This document shows positions 1 through 13,300 of a stretch of DNA of 62,000 bases, one piece after another (within the stretch, counting starts at the first letter, position 1; every line of letters begins with the position of its first letter). The stretch is from Branchiostoma floridae (taxonomy: Eukaryota > Chordata > Leptocardii > Amphioxiformes > Branchiostomatidae): positions 8,384,100 through 8,446,099 of the forward strand of contig NC_049995.1 of NCBI RefSeq assembly GCF_000003815.2, in the 5' to 3' direction. The notes below the pieces were generated by a model, which searched no databases, had not been told where the DNA came from, and saw nothing but the letters and a program-made list of their open reading frames with translations. The translations under genes and the position numbers were made by a program.

Positions 1-127
1 GTACCCCTGTGTCAGGTGAGTATGTCCAGGTGTAATTGAGGTCACGTGGCGCGCCCCCAACCTGTTTACGCTTCTTAAGGAATGCGCAAACAGGCTGGGA
101 ACGCTAACTTGACTCAATTAGAATAGT
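1..127. repeat. Left 127-bp terminal direct repeat
   Basis: It is identical to 2687-2813. It contains an internal hairpin, CCTGTTTACGC at 61-71 pairing with GCGCAAACAGG around 84-94. It may extend left of the window. Confidence 0.85.
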
Positions 128-259
128 ACTATATCCTGCCTGACCTCCGGGCATGCTCCGAAGAGAGGGTAAGGTATGGGCAAAAAAGTCCTCCGCAATC
201 TCCCTTCCGTGTACGTAATGCGGTATGCTAAGGCAGACACCAGTATAAATAACCTCTAA

Positions 260-420
260 TACCCCATACCTCCATCCTTTCCCATTCTTCTATCCTTTCC
301 CAAACCTCAATTCTTTCCCAAACCTCAAACTTATCCCAAACCTCTATCCTTTGCAAAACCTCTATCCTATCCCAAACCTATATCCAAACCCTTCTTTCAA
401 CCCAAACCTCTACTCGAACC
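260..420. repeat. Degenerate pyrimidine-rich minisatellite (CCCAAACCTCTATCCTTT-like)
   Basis: About eight loose copies of a 16-20 bp unit built on CCCAAACCTC and TATCCTTT. It lies in the element interior just after the left direct repeat region. Confidence 0.7.
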
Positions 421-1193
421 TAGAAAAAACACCCTTTAACTAAGTCAAGTACTAATTTCGTCCCAAGGCTGACCCTGAGATGACAATTCTCAAACAAAAA
501 CAACTCACTTTTACTCTTACTGTAATGAAAAAGGAAAGTTGCAAACTAAGAAATGACCGTCTCTCTCAATAGCCGACATTCCAAACAATAATTACACGGC
601 AAGCAGACTAGAAACATGCAATTTTAAAAATAAAGATTAACACAGGGTCAGCCCTAGGACGAGCACCAGCCCCCGGTTGGTGGGCCTACCGAAGTAGAAG
701 GGTAATAATAGGAAACCCCGGTGCCCGCCGTCGAACATCCCCCGAAAAAGGAACTAAAAAGCATTACTTACTAGGTCTAAAAACTTCTGAACAATGCTAA
801 CCAAGGAAAAACATACAGAAATTAGCCGCCTCGTAAACTAGCAACAATCGGTAAATAAACGTATTCACAGTAGATGCGTTCCACACAACCGATAAAACGT
901 CTGCATCCGCAAAACATGGATATCGTACCCAAAAGAGATAAAACAATTAAAAACAACCGTGGGTATACTCTCCCCACAACAGGCAAAATGAATCAAGTGG
1001 ATACCTTCCACACAAAAGAAGATAAAACACTAAATCCTCTATACACACGAATAAAATTGACAAATGGATTTCCCTCTACATAACCAACCATTTACGTGCC
1101 ATAGGAAACCCACCACAAAACGATGAAATATACTATCCTCCACATAAATCAGTTCAATTAGTACAGGCTTTCCCTAAGACCTCACCTGCCAAA

Positions 1194-1400
1194 TTGGATT
1201 AAAGCGCACAACTATAAACCACACCAAAATGCCATTGTTTAAACTAATCATTTGCCACGTGGTCGTCAGAGGAACCAAATTATGCGCCACCTGCGCCATG
1301 TTGGATTACAGCGTACAGCTGCAAACCACACTAAAATGCAACTGCTAAAATTAATAACTCACCACATGGTCGTCGGTGGATAAAAAACATAATACCCTCC
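1194..1400. repeat. Two diverged ~107-bp tandem units
   Basis: TTGGATTA at 1194 and 1301 starts two similar stretches (CACACCAAAATGC/CACACTAAAATGC, then CCACGTGGTCGTC/CCACATGGTCGTC). They look like outlying relatives of the minisatellite that starts near 1451. Confidence 0.6.
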
Positions 1401-1450
1401 AAAAACTAGAGATCACAGCTAGTGGTTGCCCACCACATAAAGCGAGAGAA

Positions 1451-2165
1451 CATTACTAGCAGACTCCTTCCACGGAAACGATAGACAATTTATTAGTGGA
1501 AAGCCTCCACAAAATAATAAATCATTTACTTGTGGTTACCCACCACATAAGGCGAGAGAACATTACTAGCGGACTCCTTCCGCGGAAACGATAGACAATT
1601 TATTAGTGGAAAGCCTCCACAAAATAATAAATCATTTACTTGTGGTTACCCACCACATAAGGCGAGAGAACATTACTAGCAGACTCCTTCCGCGGAAACG
1701 ATAGACAATTTATTAGTGGAAAGCCTCCACAAAATAATAAATCATTTACTTGTGGTTACCCACCACATAAGGCGAGAGAACATTACTAGCGGACTCCTTC
1801 CGCGGAAACGAAAGACAATTTATTAGTGGAAAGCCTCCACAAAACAATAAGTCATTTACTTGTGGTTACCCACCACATAAGGCGAGAGAACATTACTAGC
1901 GGACGTACTCCTTCCGCGGAAACGAAAGACAATTTATTAGTGGAAAGCCTCCACAAAATAATAAATCATTTACCTGTGGTTACCCACCACATAAGGCGAG
2001 AGAACATTACTAGCGGACGTACTCCTTCCGCGGAAACGAAAGACAATTTATTAGTGGAAAGCCTCCACAAAACAATAAATCATTTACTTGTGGTTACCCA
2101 CCACATAAGGCGAGAGAACATTATTAGCGGACTCCTTCCGGGGAAACGATAAACAATTTCTAGTG
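1451..2165. repeat. Minisatellite, 110-bp then 114-bp units, about 6.5 copies
   Basis: CATTACTAGC starts units at 1451, 1561, 1671, 1781, 1891, 2005 and 2119 (CATTATTAGC). Periods are 110 bp four times, then 114 bp twice where a CGTA insertion appears after GGA. Units share over 95% of bases. The 114-bp step is a multiple of three and keeps an artefactual frame open at 1826-2152. Confidence 0.92.
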
Positions 2166-2296
2166 GATAGCTTCCACAAAACAATTTACTAGTGATTACC
2201 CCCACATAAAATGTTAAACAATACTAGCGGAATCCAAACGGAAAAGCAGCACTGTGGACAAGCTCCACAAAATAATAATAGGAACAACAAAGGAAC

Positions 2297-2668
2297 CTAA
2301 TCAAGTCTCACCTGTGAACCCCAAGAAGAATGCTCTAAGGCGGCCAAAACGTTCAAGTAACTCCGTCGCCAGGCTGCCACGTTAAACTGCCCGTCCTGGG
2401 CTCTAAACTCGGGCTCTCCGACCCGACCAACCGTAGTCTGCAAACCCCAGGACGATAAAAAAGAGCAAGGAGCTATTAAATCTCCTTGGTAAGAGTAAAC
2501 CATCCCCCAAACCTGACTACCACACTGGGCTCTCAAAATCAGCATCTGTCGCGCTGGGAAGACCTGGTCTAAAAACAGTCGATAGCACGTGAAGAAGACG
2601 AGAAACGTGGTAGCGAAGCTTCCCCTACGCTGCGGTGAGGCTCGTCCGCTCCGAATGACAAAATGCAA
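2297..2668 (-). CDS. Unrecognised 123-codon ORF inside the direct-repeat element
   Basis: The frame starts 18 bp inside the right direct repeat and runs on the minus strand toward the minisatellite. I recognise no domain. The product is rich in Trp, Arg and Ser, with a hydrophobic stretch near residues 18-33. Near its end lies a splice-like CACAG|GTGAGA (about 2298-2310), so it could be an exon of a longer transposon gene. Chance is also possible. Confidence 0.25.
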   Translation of the reverse strand: MHFVIRSGRASPQRRGSFATTFLVFFTCYRLFLDQVFPARQMLILRAQCGSQVWGMVYSYQGDLIAPCSFLSSWGLQTTVGRVGEPEFRAQDGQFNVAAWRRSYLNVLAALEHSSWGSQVRLD

Positions 2669-2686
2669 GATTTCTCAGTGTAATAA

Positions 2687-2813
2687 GTACCCCTGTGTCA
2701 GGTGAGTATGTCCAGGTGTAATTGAGGTCACGTGGCGCGCCCCCAACCTGTTTACGCTTCTTAAGGAATGCGCAAACAGGCTGGGAACGCTAACTTGACT
2801 CAATTAGAATAGT
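2687..2813. repeat. Right 127-bp terminal direct repeat
   Basis: Second copy of 1-127, with no difference seen. The flank after it (GAGGAAAG) is unrelated to the flank after copy 1, which marks the true right edge of the repeat. Confidence 0.85.
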
Positions 2814-4275
2814 GAGGAAAGACAATGAGCACACACAATTTACTCTATAGAAAAAGCAATAACAGAGAAGTTAAAGAAGCGCTGGGTTGCTCATTACTTG
2901 ACAAAGACAGAGCCTGGACAATTTGGATGAGCCCAAACTTTGGACATCAGATTCAAATCCTGCCACAGGATGTACACATGGCATTTTCGGACAAACTGTT
3001 CAAGCTGTGAAAGAGATTGCAACACTAATTTAAAAGTAGCCTATTCAAGCGAATTCAACAGCAGCCACAAGCACACCAGCAAGCTTGAAGCATCCTATAG
3101 AAGCACTGTGCAAATGCAATTAGTTTGCAGTATTTAGTTAGATGTTACCTTAAAGATCTTATTCACTGCTACACTGTTGCAGTTGACAATGTCTTGTTTC
3201 TTCTTTCTCTCATTTGTTAATTAGTAATCAGGTTTTAATTTGACATTTATGGACACTGATCAATATGTCCCATGTGTTATCATTCATCATTATTTGTATA
3301 CTATTGGAATTAGATCAATAATTTTAATAATTTGTTGTATTGCTGTCCGTTTTAAACATGAATTGAAATATTACGAATTGCACCAAGTTGTGATAAGGTT
3401 TCAATACATCTTATTCAGAATTATTAATCTTATTTATTTTGGGCTAACTCTAGTCAAAGTGAGTAGCATCAAGAAGTTAATATATTTGGTATATTCAGAT
3501 TAGTTAAATCATTTACCGGTATGTTCAAATCCTAATTCCATAGCATGCATTTTCTTTGTAGCAGGGCTACATGTAGTTGGGCGGCCCTGGCTGCATGACT
3601 TTTAGTCAAAACAAATAAATAAATAAAACTTATAATGCAGCATATTATAACTTTCATCACACTTTACTGTACAATGTAGATTTATGTTCGAGCAGCTCCA
3701 AAAAAATGTGCGTTTATTCAAGATTGAGCAGAGTTAGCCCCTGAAATCATTATGTTTATAATTATAGAAGATGTAATGATTGCTCCATTTGAAGTCTAAG
3801 CAAGTCTGCATTTGGGTAAGACATGTTGAGGGAAAAGACTCCCGAATGTGGACGGGTTTTTTTTCGACTCCCTCTTGGGCTGACCTGGAAACAGAACAGT
3901 AAGTTTCAATCGTGTTTTCCTAATTTGGCAAAACCATCGCAAAAAAAGGGTACTAGCTCAAATGGGCAATAACACACATGTAATGTTTCCTTGAAATACA
4001 GTACTTGTGATATCCATTTTCCTTTGAAGGATAGAGTTTTAATCAAATGCAAGAAAACTTTCTACACATTTCCACTTAAATTTTCTTCATGAGCATAAAT
4101 TATAAACTAAAGCTTCTTCAAAATAGTACCTCAAAGATGGGTCTGAATCAATTATGCAAAAAGGACAGTGACCACACTCACAATAATGACACTAGGAGTT
4201 ATTTCTTCGACAAAGGTTCTTAAATCTAAAGTTGAAGTTCAATGTCATCAAAAAGAGTGCTCCAAGTATACCAAC
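2814..4275. other. Downstream KIF13 intron sequence, no exon seen
   Basis: AT-rich sequence with no coding stretch matching the KIF13 tail on either strand. It includes a LINE-like 3' tail near 3560-3629 and otherwise nothing I can name. Confidence 0.6.
3560..3629 (+). mobile_element. LINE-like 3' tail ending in (AAAT)n
   Basis: The segment GGGCGGCCCTGGCTGCATGA followed by an AAATAAATAAATAAAA tail resembles the 3' ends of other CR1/L2-like fragments in this window. No coding part remains. Confidence 0.4.
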
Positions 4276-4353
4276 CTGTTGTATATTGGGGACACTGGCC
4301 ACCTTCCTCAGGGGACGACCAATCGCAGCCAGGGTTTCCTTCACTGCCACTTC
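4276..4353 (-). CDS. KIF13: KIF13 exon 31 (last visible): EVAVKE segment
   Basis: The exon encodes [20 protein letters not shown] then VPNIQQ, matching EVAVKEQLTGKGKLSRRSISSPNVN. It is 26 codons, phase 0, with donor GTTGGT, so transcription continues into an intron. I found no later exon between here and position 1, so the tail exons lie outside. Confidence 0.93.
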
Positions 4354-7300
4354 CTATCGAGGAACAAAGGAGATAATGATGAATCACAAAACACCATCCA
4401 ATTTGTCACAACATGGTTTGTCCGATATGGTTTTCATATAATCATTTCCATTTCATCAATATGATTATATTGTAGGCTGTTGAATTGACAGATTGGTACT
4501 TGAAAACTGAAAGGAAGAGAAAGCTAATAAGATCTGTCATTTCAGCACCTTGGAGAAGACCAACCGTCCAAGCCAGAATTTCAACAAAGCTGTATGCAAA
4601 TTAACAGGTGAAGTATTCAGAACCAATCATTTCTTTACAACATGGACTTAGAAAACTGAAAGGAAGAGAAAGCTAATAAGATCTTTCATTTCAGCACCTT
4701 GGAGATGACCAACCGTCCAAGCCAGAATTTCAACACAGCTGTATACACATTTACATGTGAAGTAGTCAGAACCAATCATCATTTTACAACATGGACTTAG
4801 AAAACTGAAAAGAAGAAAACACTAATAAGATCTTTTATTTCAGCACCCTGGAGAAGACCTACTGTCCTAGCCAGGATTTCAATGATGTTTTACTGGATAC
4901 AATGAACACAGCAGCATAGTACATTCACATTCACAGGGATCTTAACAATTAATCATGTTACAACCTGCAGTGAGTAGATATAGCAATGAAGAATAAACAT
5001 CTTTACTCAAGCGTCCTTCATTTTAAAACTCCTCTAGCTTCTGTAACCAAAACTTAAACCTCGTCAAGTAAAAGGAATATGAGGAAGACAAAGACAAGAA
5101 GGACTTTGTACCTGACGAAGCCTGTCCAGTGCTAAGATGCTCTCCACAGCTGACACCCCCTTAGTGTATTTCTCGATGTAGGATTCTCCCTCTGTTGTTT
5201 CATTGTCCACTCCTGATACCGCCATCATGGCTAGTGTCTCACGGTCCTCGATTTCTTCTGATGCCTATGGACAAAAACATTCTTAGAACAAATATGTGAC
5301 TGACAATTGCAATAATTATGCTAACAAAGATTCTAATGGTCTACTATCTTTTGTTGATTTCATTTTTGCTGTGATCTCTCCAGCAAAAAGTTGACACTAT
5401 GTCTCACTTGTATGACTAGTGTACTACAGAATTGTTTCTGCAAATCTTAAACATTCCAAAAACTCCCTTTTCCCTTCTAATGCTATATGAAATCACTATA
5501 AAAGTACACAGTTAACAATATTCATTTGTTCCCTGTATTTCAACTTCGTATGACGAATCTATAGATAGTGGACCAATGCCTACATGTCTGATTGTCTAGA
5601 TAGCTACAGACAACAGATTTCAGGTAGAAAGATAATATGTACCTTTGGTATGTTGGACACAACTTCATACGTGATGCCACAAGCCGTCACCATGTCCTGT
5701 GAGATAAAATGTAAAAGAAAAGGTTACGACGTATATTTCCTGTAACTCACAAATTGCAACCTCTGTCAGTGATAGCACTGTTAATGACAACTTGTACTAA
5801 GACACCAAACAGCGAATGCTCTCAATATGTACCTACATGTACTTCAATGCTAACAAATCTTAATTACAAGAGGTTGAAAATGCCATTGTAATCTCAAATT
5901 GAAGCATTACATTACAAGCACCTTTGACCCTTTACTGACTTGGGTTTTGGGTCATTACAACTTGAGAAGGATCAGAGGACTGATCGAAAGCTTGTTGGTA
6001 AGCGCTTTATTTTGTGTACGGATATAAAGTCTTAAAAACTGTATCATTACATTTTCGTCTTCTTATATTGCAATAGAATCATGAAACAATGCTCAAGAGA
6101 CATTATACATTTTCGTCTTCTTATATTGCAATAGAATCATGAAACAATGCTCAAGAGACATTATGAGGAACTGCAAACTGGTTTTGTAACCAAACTTTTT
6201 TAAGGTCATGCTGTCAAACACAGCCATGGGCTTAATTTCATTAAAGAGTACTTGAGGAGTTTGGCACAATACTGAATGCTTTTTGACAAACGCAAGACTA
6301 GTGTGTACTTTATCATATAATGCGAAGAAGCATGCATGTTTTACTTCTTAAATTTAATATCTATCGGATAATAACACCCTCTTGTGGAGTTTAGGACTTA
6401 AGAAGCAGTAACTTCACCTTCTGCCCGATGTCCAGGTTTTTCTTGAGAGAAGCCATGAAGCCCTGTTTCTTGTAGATGTTGACACAGACCCTCTTCCTCA
6501 GGACCAGCTCCATGGAGGCTGGGTGGCTCAGACGCACCGTTACCTTGGTGATGAGGTAAACACGCTCGTTGGACGGTGTGATGCGGTTGAGGTTGATGGA
6601 GTCATGGATGGAACTATCCCAGGATGCAACAGCACACACCTAGGAAAACAAACAAGCATGAACGTGTGATTTTGAACTTGACCTATTTTTTTTACCGATT
6701 GCTTCTCTAATTTTTAAAAGGTTCATAATTCTGTTTTTGTAGATGATTTTTAAGAATTTGATGGCATGGCAACTTTTTTTGCTTTGTCCACACTATATGA
6801 TTATGCCAAGTGATGTTCATTTAATTTTAGTAAATTGCAAAGTAGCAGTTTAAAGTGAAATGAATGTGCAAAAACTGTAGCCATTATGTTTAACTTGAAC
6901 CATGTTGTACAATGTCATCCTCAGAGGATTAAATATTTTGTTAATCTGATAAAAAAATAATGTGATGATTGCTCTGAAATCAAAGTCCAATACTAGCTGC
7001 AACACAATTCTAAAGACTGATCTAAATTCCAATTAGAGATAATGCCCATGTAGTATTAATTTTGAAAGGTTGCATTGAACTTGCCATAAAGAATAACAGT
7101 CAAATCAACTAAGAAGCCCTACGAAGCCAGTTTCTGTCCTTGTCTGTATGACGCTAGCCTGGGTACTATCTTCCATAGTAACCGCTGGCTTAATGTTTTT
7201 AAAAGGCTAAGTCAGCCATTACTACGAATGATGGTACCCAGGCTAGTATGACATACGTTACTACATGTAGGTTCGCCACAATGCAGTTTACATGAGTTTA

Positions 7301-10300
7301 CTGTAAACATGTATACATGAAGCACAATCATAAAAATTCATATCCAAAGCTCTAGAGTTGTACAGTAGGGACCACAAATGTACTACAATATGTAGTCCAA
7401 GTATGGTCTATACTGTACAACTCTCAGAATGCATACACTATAAGTAACTCCCTGGCCTTCAACATTGCATGGTATATGGTCTTATTTACCTCCAGCTCCT
7501 GACAGTTGATGAACATGGGATGAAAGGCACAGGGAGAGAGGGAACAGGAAGGTTAGTTAGTACAACATGCAACAACACAGCGTGCTGTACAACACTGCAA
7601 ACACTCAAACCACATTCTGGAGAGGGAGATACAAGCCTTAGCCTGGTAACCATTATATGGTAGAGCTTGAGTTTGCTCCTCTGATTGTTTCCATGTCAAA
7701 TATTCTGGCACCCATTATAGCGTTGGACAAGTCCACTAGCCTGATTGTCCCGGGCAAGTGCATGTCATACCCCACTTTCCTGATCGGGCAAGTAAGATTT
7801 TTTCCATGAGTGAGATTTTGGTCTACCAGTTACTTTTCACAGTCATGGCATCAATCATTGTTCAAATCAGGAAAATAGAGCCAATGATAAAGGAATTCCA
7901 TTGCTTGAAGTGAAAATACATCTATTTAAACTTCGGGCGTGTGAAAAGTTAGTTTGAGCAAGTACATCTTTTATGTGCTTGCCCAATAAGACAGTCAAGT
8001 GAATTTTAGAAAACTTGTTAATCACTGCATTTAATAGAGAATGATTGACTTTTGAACATTTGCCTTAAGTCCAAGTGAGAGCCCTGATTCAGTGATTGGC
8101 TCAAAGTCAAACTGTCCTCTGTAACTGGTTATGGGGATTGAACAGGAAATAGTTTGTTTGACTCCTGTTACACTGCTTCTTATAGATATTGCCTTTATTA
8201 CATAAAATAATTCATGATTCAAGGCTAAAATATCCAAATAGGGAAGGATACAAGAATATTCAGCAGGAAAACAATCACATCTAGAGGAACGAACCTGAGT
8301 TACAATACAATGGATACCAGGCTGATATGCCTTGCTTTGCACACAGATTAGTGCCTTTGCTTTTGATTGCTGTGCGCAAACCTAGGCATTAAAGGCATAC
8401 TACGGAGTTTTTTGCGCCCAAATTTGAAATATTCTAGAACTAAGAAATCTCAGATTTACTACCACTTTTTGACACTTTTGTGTCATTATTTCATGTTTGC
8501 AACATAAAGGATTACCCTACAAAACATTCTGCTCTAGGCTCGCTGTAACCTGTTGACCTCCCTAGTTAGACCCTCCTGTTTGTAAGCAACAGCATGCTTG
8601 CCACCAGTAGGTCCCCCAGTCGTAGCATCTCTCCGTGAATATTGGTATGCAATGCTATAGGGTTGATTGAACTAACAATGTAAAGAAAAAGTAGGGAAAG
8701 CTACTTTTTGTTTCGTTCCAATACTCCGTAGTATGCCTTTAAGTGTACAGTTACATGAAGCAAAGTCTGGTACAAAATGAAATGAAATGAAATGGAGAGC
8801 AAATAAAGCTTAAACCACTGAGCGCCGATTTACAACACCATTGAAGCTTTAGCATAAAATATATAATGAATGCAATATTTCCTTTTTCAAAACTGATGCA
8901 GCAATGTGACAGAAAAGCCAATAGATAAAAAGAAAAATGCACAATGGACATCTTCATATTGTTTAGTGACACAATACATTGTACATTCCAATGCTATTCG
9001 GCATAATCAAGAAACAAAAATGAAAAACAAACAAGATGCAAGTCATTTTCTTGATTTAGATCATTCAAATGCAATCTGGCATCCAAATTCAATACAAACT
9101 CCATATCTCTTCAGAATCTTGAAAATCCACATGATTTAAATTGAAACATACTTGTTTCAGACCAAGTACATTGGATAGATCATAACCACATCAGTGAGAA
9201 TTGAGTTGATGGAGGATAGATAGAAACCATGAAAACTGAATGTCAACTGACACAATAAGAAATCAATAATGTTTGTCTCTGTAAAAAGCTGGACCTTGTT
9301 CTAACGCAAAGCAAAATGAAAATCCACCCAAATCTTTGATACTTACTCAATGAGAACTAACAAAAACTAGAAACTTGTTAAGACAATTAAAACTTTAAAA
9401 CTTAGAAAAACTATTAGCAAATCTTGCTTTGCTTGTGCTAGATCAAAGACCAACTTTCTATAAGTTTACAAATAGATGACCATTCATAAGAATTGTACAG
9501 AATGGTTCTTATGATTGAGACATCATGTACCAGGGAAAATCCACACCACAGCAGTCATTAGAGACTTACATCTTTTTCCATGTATTTAATGATGGGCAGG
9601 TTGAAGAGTTTGGTCCCATGTTCCTTGGGTAGGATAGAGTTGACTCCTGCAGCCTGAGGACCCTCACGTAGTCCTGGGGTACTCATGTCATCAGCTGGGG
9701 AAGGAGTGGCTACTGGTAAAACCATTTTCTAATTCTTGTATTGTAAGAGGTAATCTGACCATACAGCTCTAGCAATACAGGACATTATCCATTGAATGAT
9801 AAAGAAATTGTAACATTTGAATTACCCAATTTAACACACATTCATGAACATGTGTGCAAGTAATATTACTAAGTCACCAGTATGTGTGGTTGCCAATCAG
9901 AAAAGGCTTTGTACATTGTACAGAGCAATAATGAGGAACAATCAAATTTTCTAAGCAAAGGCTACAGTGTATGTTCAAATGAAACAATAGTTAGTGTATC
10001 ATTTCTCACCATTTAAATCCAGGAACAGGACAGGAATGTGGATTTCCATACCATGGGGAGGTGACCTACAACAAGTTGTGAGGAGATAAAGTTACGGAAG
10101 TGTCCAGCAATATATCTATGGCTGCATGATATTTTTATTCCCTTAGCCATGCCGACATATAGCAGCACCAAGAAACGTATGTACACTGTACATGCACACA
10201 CACATGCTGCAGCTCTGCCCAGCGTGCCTGACCCTAGTTAAACCGCACACCATGTTGTCCCTCCTAACACATTCAATCCAGGATTGCCATAGTCTACCAA

Positions 10301-13300
10301 GATTGCCTGACATACACACAAAAAATGCCAACATATACACAGACACACACACAGGCTAACATTGTAATAATAAATTGGGGTGAAGTCATATGATATTATA
10401 GAAGTAAAGAGCTGTGTAACTCACCAGTCTGCAGGAGCCCCAGGAATGCCACTGTTAGGAGCCGGCACCAGGACAGCGTTCCTCTCCTCTGTCAGACACA
10501 CCCACTGGTCAATCAGACTCCCCTCACGCTCCTTATCATTGTCTGTCTTGTCTACAAGAAATCATGTAAGACACAAGTTTTAAATGGGCATTCCACTCCA
10601 GAAGGGAGTGTTATTTTCCAATAGATAATGTATCAATGAATACATGATCAGCCGAACTTTTGTGGAATTCTACTTGTGGCGAATAACGCAACGTGTGTTT
10701 GTAAAACAATATTACACTCACTAAACCCATGCGGACCCTACCCATGCTTTCCCTATTCGTGTAGATACTTCCTTGATCGTGAATATTTTCGGCATAAATG
10801 AGGGGCGCTTACCACACCAAGAAGGTCAATTGTACACAAAATATCAAAGAACACACTGTCATTTTGTACACAAGGATTTATCCAAATGGACCTGAAGTGC
10901 AAATTCAGATACATAATGACATGTGACAATCCCTGCATGGCAGATATAGGAAAATATATCAAAGAAGGTTTTGACATTAGAAATTCCCCAAATGATTGTA
11001 AAAGCCTCCAATGATTGTAAGAAACTTATCCCATACTACAACTCCTGTATTAGTTAGATAAGCCCTAAGTTAAGTTATAGCACTGTAGTTATGTAGATGC
11101 CATACTTTGTACCTCGTACAATTGTTGTGCAATAAAGTTATATATCAAGACGTGTTTTTCTTAGCGCCCCTGAAATTAGCTTTGTTTCCTAACTTAAGCC
11201 AGGCGTTGTCAGGCACATTGTATTCAGCCATAGGCTGAGATTGATTTAATTTAATTAGAGGGTACTTGGGGAGTTTTGTGGAAGACTGAATGCTTTTTAA
11301 TGCGCGTCGGGCTAATGGTTACTCTATCGTATAATGTTACATAGCATACATTTGTCACTTCTACAATTAATATCTATCGGAAAATAACAGTCCCGTTGGA
11401 GTGGAATGCCCCTTTAACCTCAAATATACATGCAATACTTCAAGATAGACTTTGTCCAAAACAGACCAGTCTATACATATCCTGTTACATATACATGTAG
11501 GGAGACTCAACTTCAACCATGGTGAGGAAGTGAATTTCAATTCTAAGTACAGAGTTTTCAAGGTAGAATGACACACAACTTCTTCACATAACCTTACACT
11601 TACAGGCACACATTCAAGTTAAGCAATGGGACTTGGAAGAAATGCAGAACGACAAGCCTTTACCTACATGTATTGGATTGATAGTTAAGTCTTTTTTGAA
11701 AGTTATGTACATATGTACCAAAGAGAGATAAACCATTGTGTAAACTTACACTCCTTCATTGTTAGTCATCTGTTGGATTGGTTTATCTACCTACAAGTAG
11801 TCTCTCCAAGCAAGTATCAATTCTTAACTTTTAATTGTTTATTTTCTCATTTTCTAAGTGTCATAAATTGCACTCTTTATTGATCTGTTGAATATGTTTA
11901 TCTAAGTAGTCCCTCCTCTTGATGAGGGCCTCCAACCAACGTTCCCTCAACAATGTTAGGTCCTCCTAATAACTGTCTACATTTGTTTAAAGCTAACTTT
12001 TGTTTAAAGGTTAAATAAACTCACACTCCTTGTTGATCATCTGTTGAATCTGTTTATCTAAGTAGTCCCTCCTCCTCATGAGGGCCTCCGACCAACGTTC
12101 CCTCAGCAGAGTCAGGTCGTCCTCCTGGTAGCTGTCCAGCCCCTTCTGCAGTTTGCTGCGGGCGGCCACACAGCCGACAGCGATGGATGTGATGCTCTCA
12201 CAGATGATGGGGAGGGTGCCTGAGTTGTGGACTGGTTTTACCTTTACTTGGATTCGTCTGGAATGACCCTGTAGAAAAAGAAACAGTTATAGTGTACTTA
12301 CAGGGAGAAACACTGTACGAGGCAGACAGTGAATGAGTGTCAGTGCCCTAGAATTAAAAATGAGCTTCTGCAACAGTCTTTCACAGAAAAATAGAATAAA
12401 TATGTTTTTAAGTGAACTTTTGCTAATAGCTACAGGAGTAGCAGTGTGGACAACTGTCAGAATATCATACAGATAAATACCTTCAAACGCAAACTATGTA
12501 TACAATTGTACTTTGAGAACTGTTTTCTCTCTATTGAATTTAACAGCCTTTGCAGCCTTGGATCTGATATCTGTTAGTTTTTCTGAGTCCAAGAGAAGAC
12601 GTGTAACAACAAATTTCAGCAAACGTTTATAAATGTAGATTTTAGATGATATAAGATGGAACCTGTTTCACGTATACTTAAGTTATCCGACCCAATGCAT
12701 TTAGCCCATGTTGGGCAGGAATATGCAATAAAGATCATTGTCATTGTCATTGTCAATGACTGACGAATAAACTTTATTGAATACAGGAAGTGACAAGAGT
12801 CAAGAAGTGACATGAGTCTGGGCGAGCCATCAAAAATGATAATGATGAGAAAGAAATTCTAAATGCTTGCTATATCACATCAGCCAATACACGTGGAACC
12901 TTCTATCTCTGTCATTGAAGCTGCACAGGTGTGCTTGTCTCACCTGTCTGAGTTGGAAGACTCCACCTGTCAGTATCTCAGGTTTCACCTGTAGCTCTAC
13001 AGGTGTGTATCACCTTAACAGTACAGTAATCTAACCTCAGGTATGCTGCTTGTCTCACCTGTCTGAGTTGGAAGACTCCACCTGTCAGTATCTCAGGTTT
13101 CACCTGTAGCTCTACAGGTGTGTATCATCTTAACAGTACAGTAATCTAACCTCAGGTATGCTGCTTGTCTCACCTGTCTGAGTTGGAAGACTCCACCTGT
13201 CAGTATCTCAGGTTTCACCTGTAGCTCTACAGGTGTGTATCACCTTAACAGTACAGTAATCTAACCTCAGGTATGCTGCTTGTCTCACCTGTCTGAGTTG

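Larger units (their letters stand above)
1..2813. mobile_element. Element bounded by identical 127-bp direct repeats (LTR-like), interior mostly non-coding
   Basis: Positions 1-127 and 2687-2813 are identical by eye. The interior holds a pyrimidine-rich minisatellite, a 110/114-bp tandem array and one 123-codon minus-strand ORF. Identical ends with unrelated interior suggest an LTR-type non-autonomous retroelement, or alternatively a long tandem unit. The left repeat touches the window edge, so its full length is unknown. I saw no clear primer-binding site or reverse transcriptase. Confidence 0.55.

Noticed and set aside
1826-2152. 108-codon ORF with repeats of ~38 residues
   Set aside because: It is produced by the 114-bp minisatellite, whose period is a multiple of three; the 110-bp units of the same array do not keep the frame.
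1451-2165. CRISPR array
   Set aside because: Units are 110-114 bp with no unique spacers and the context is animal DNA; it is a minisatellite.
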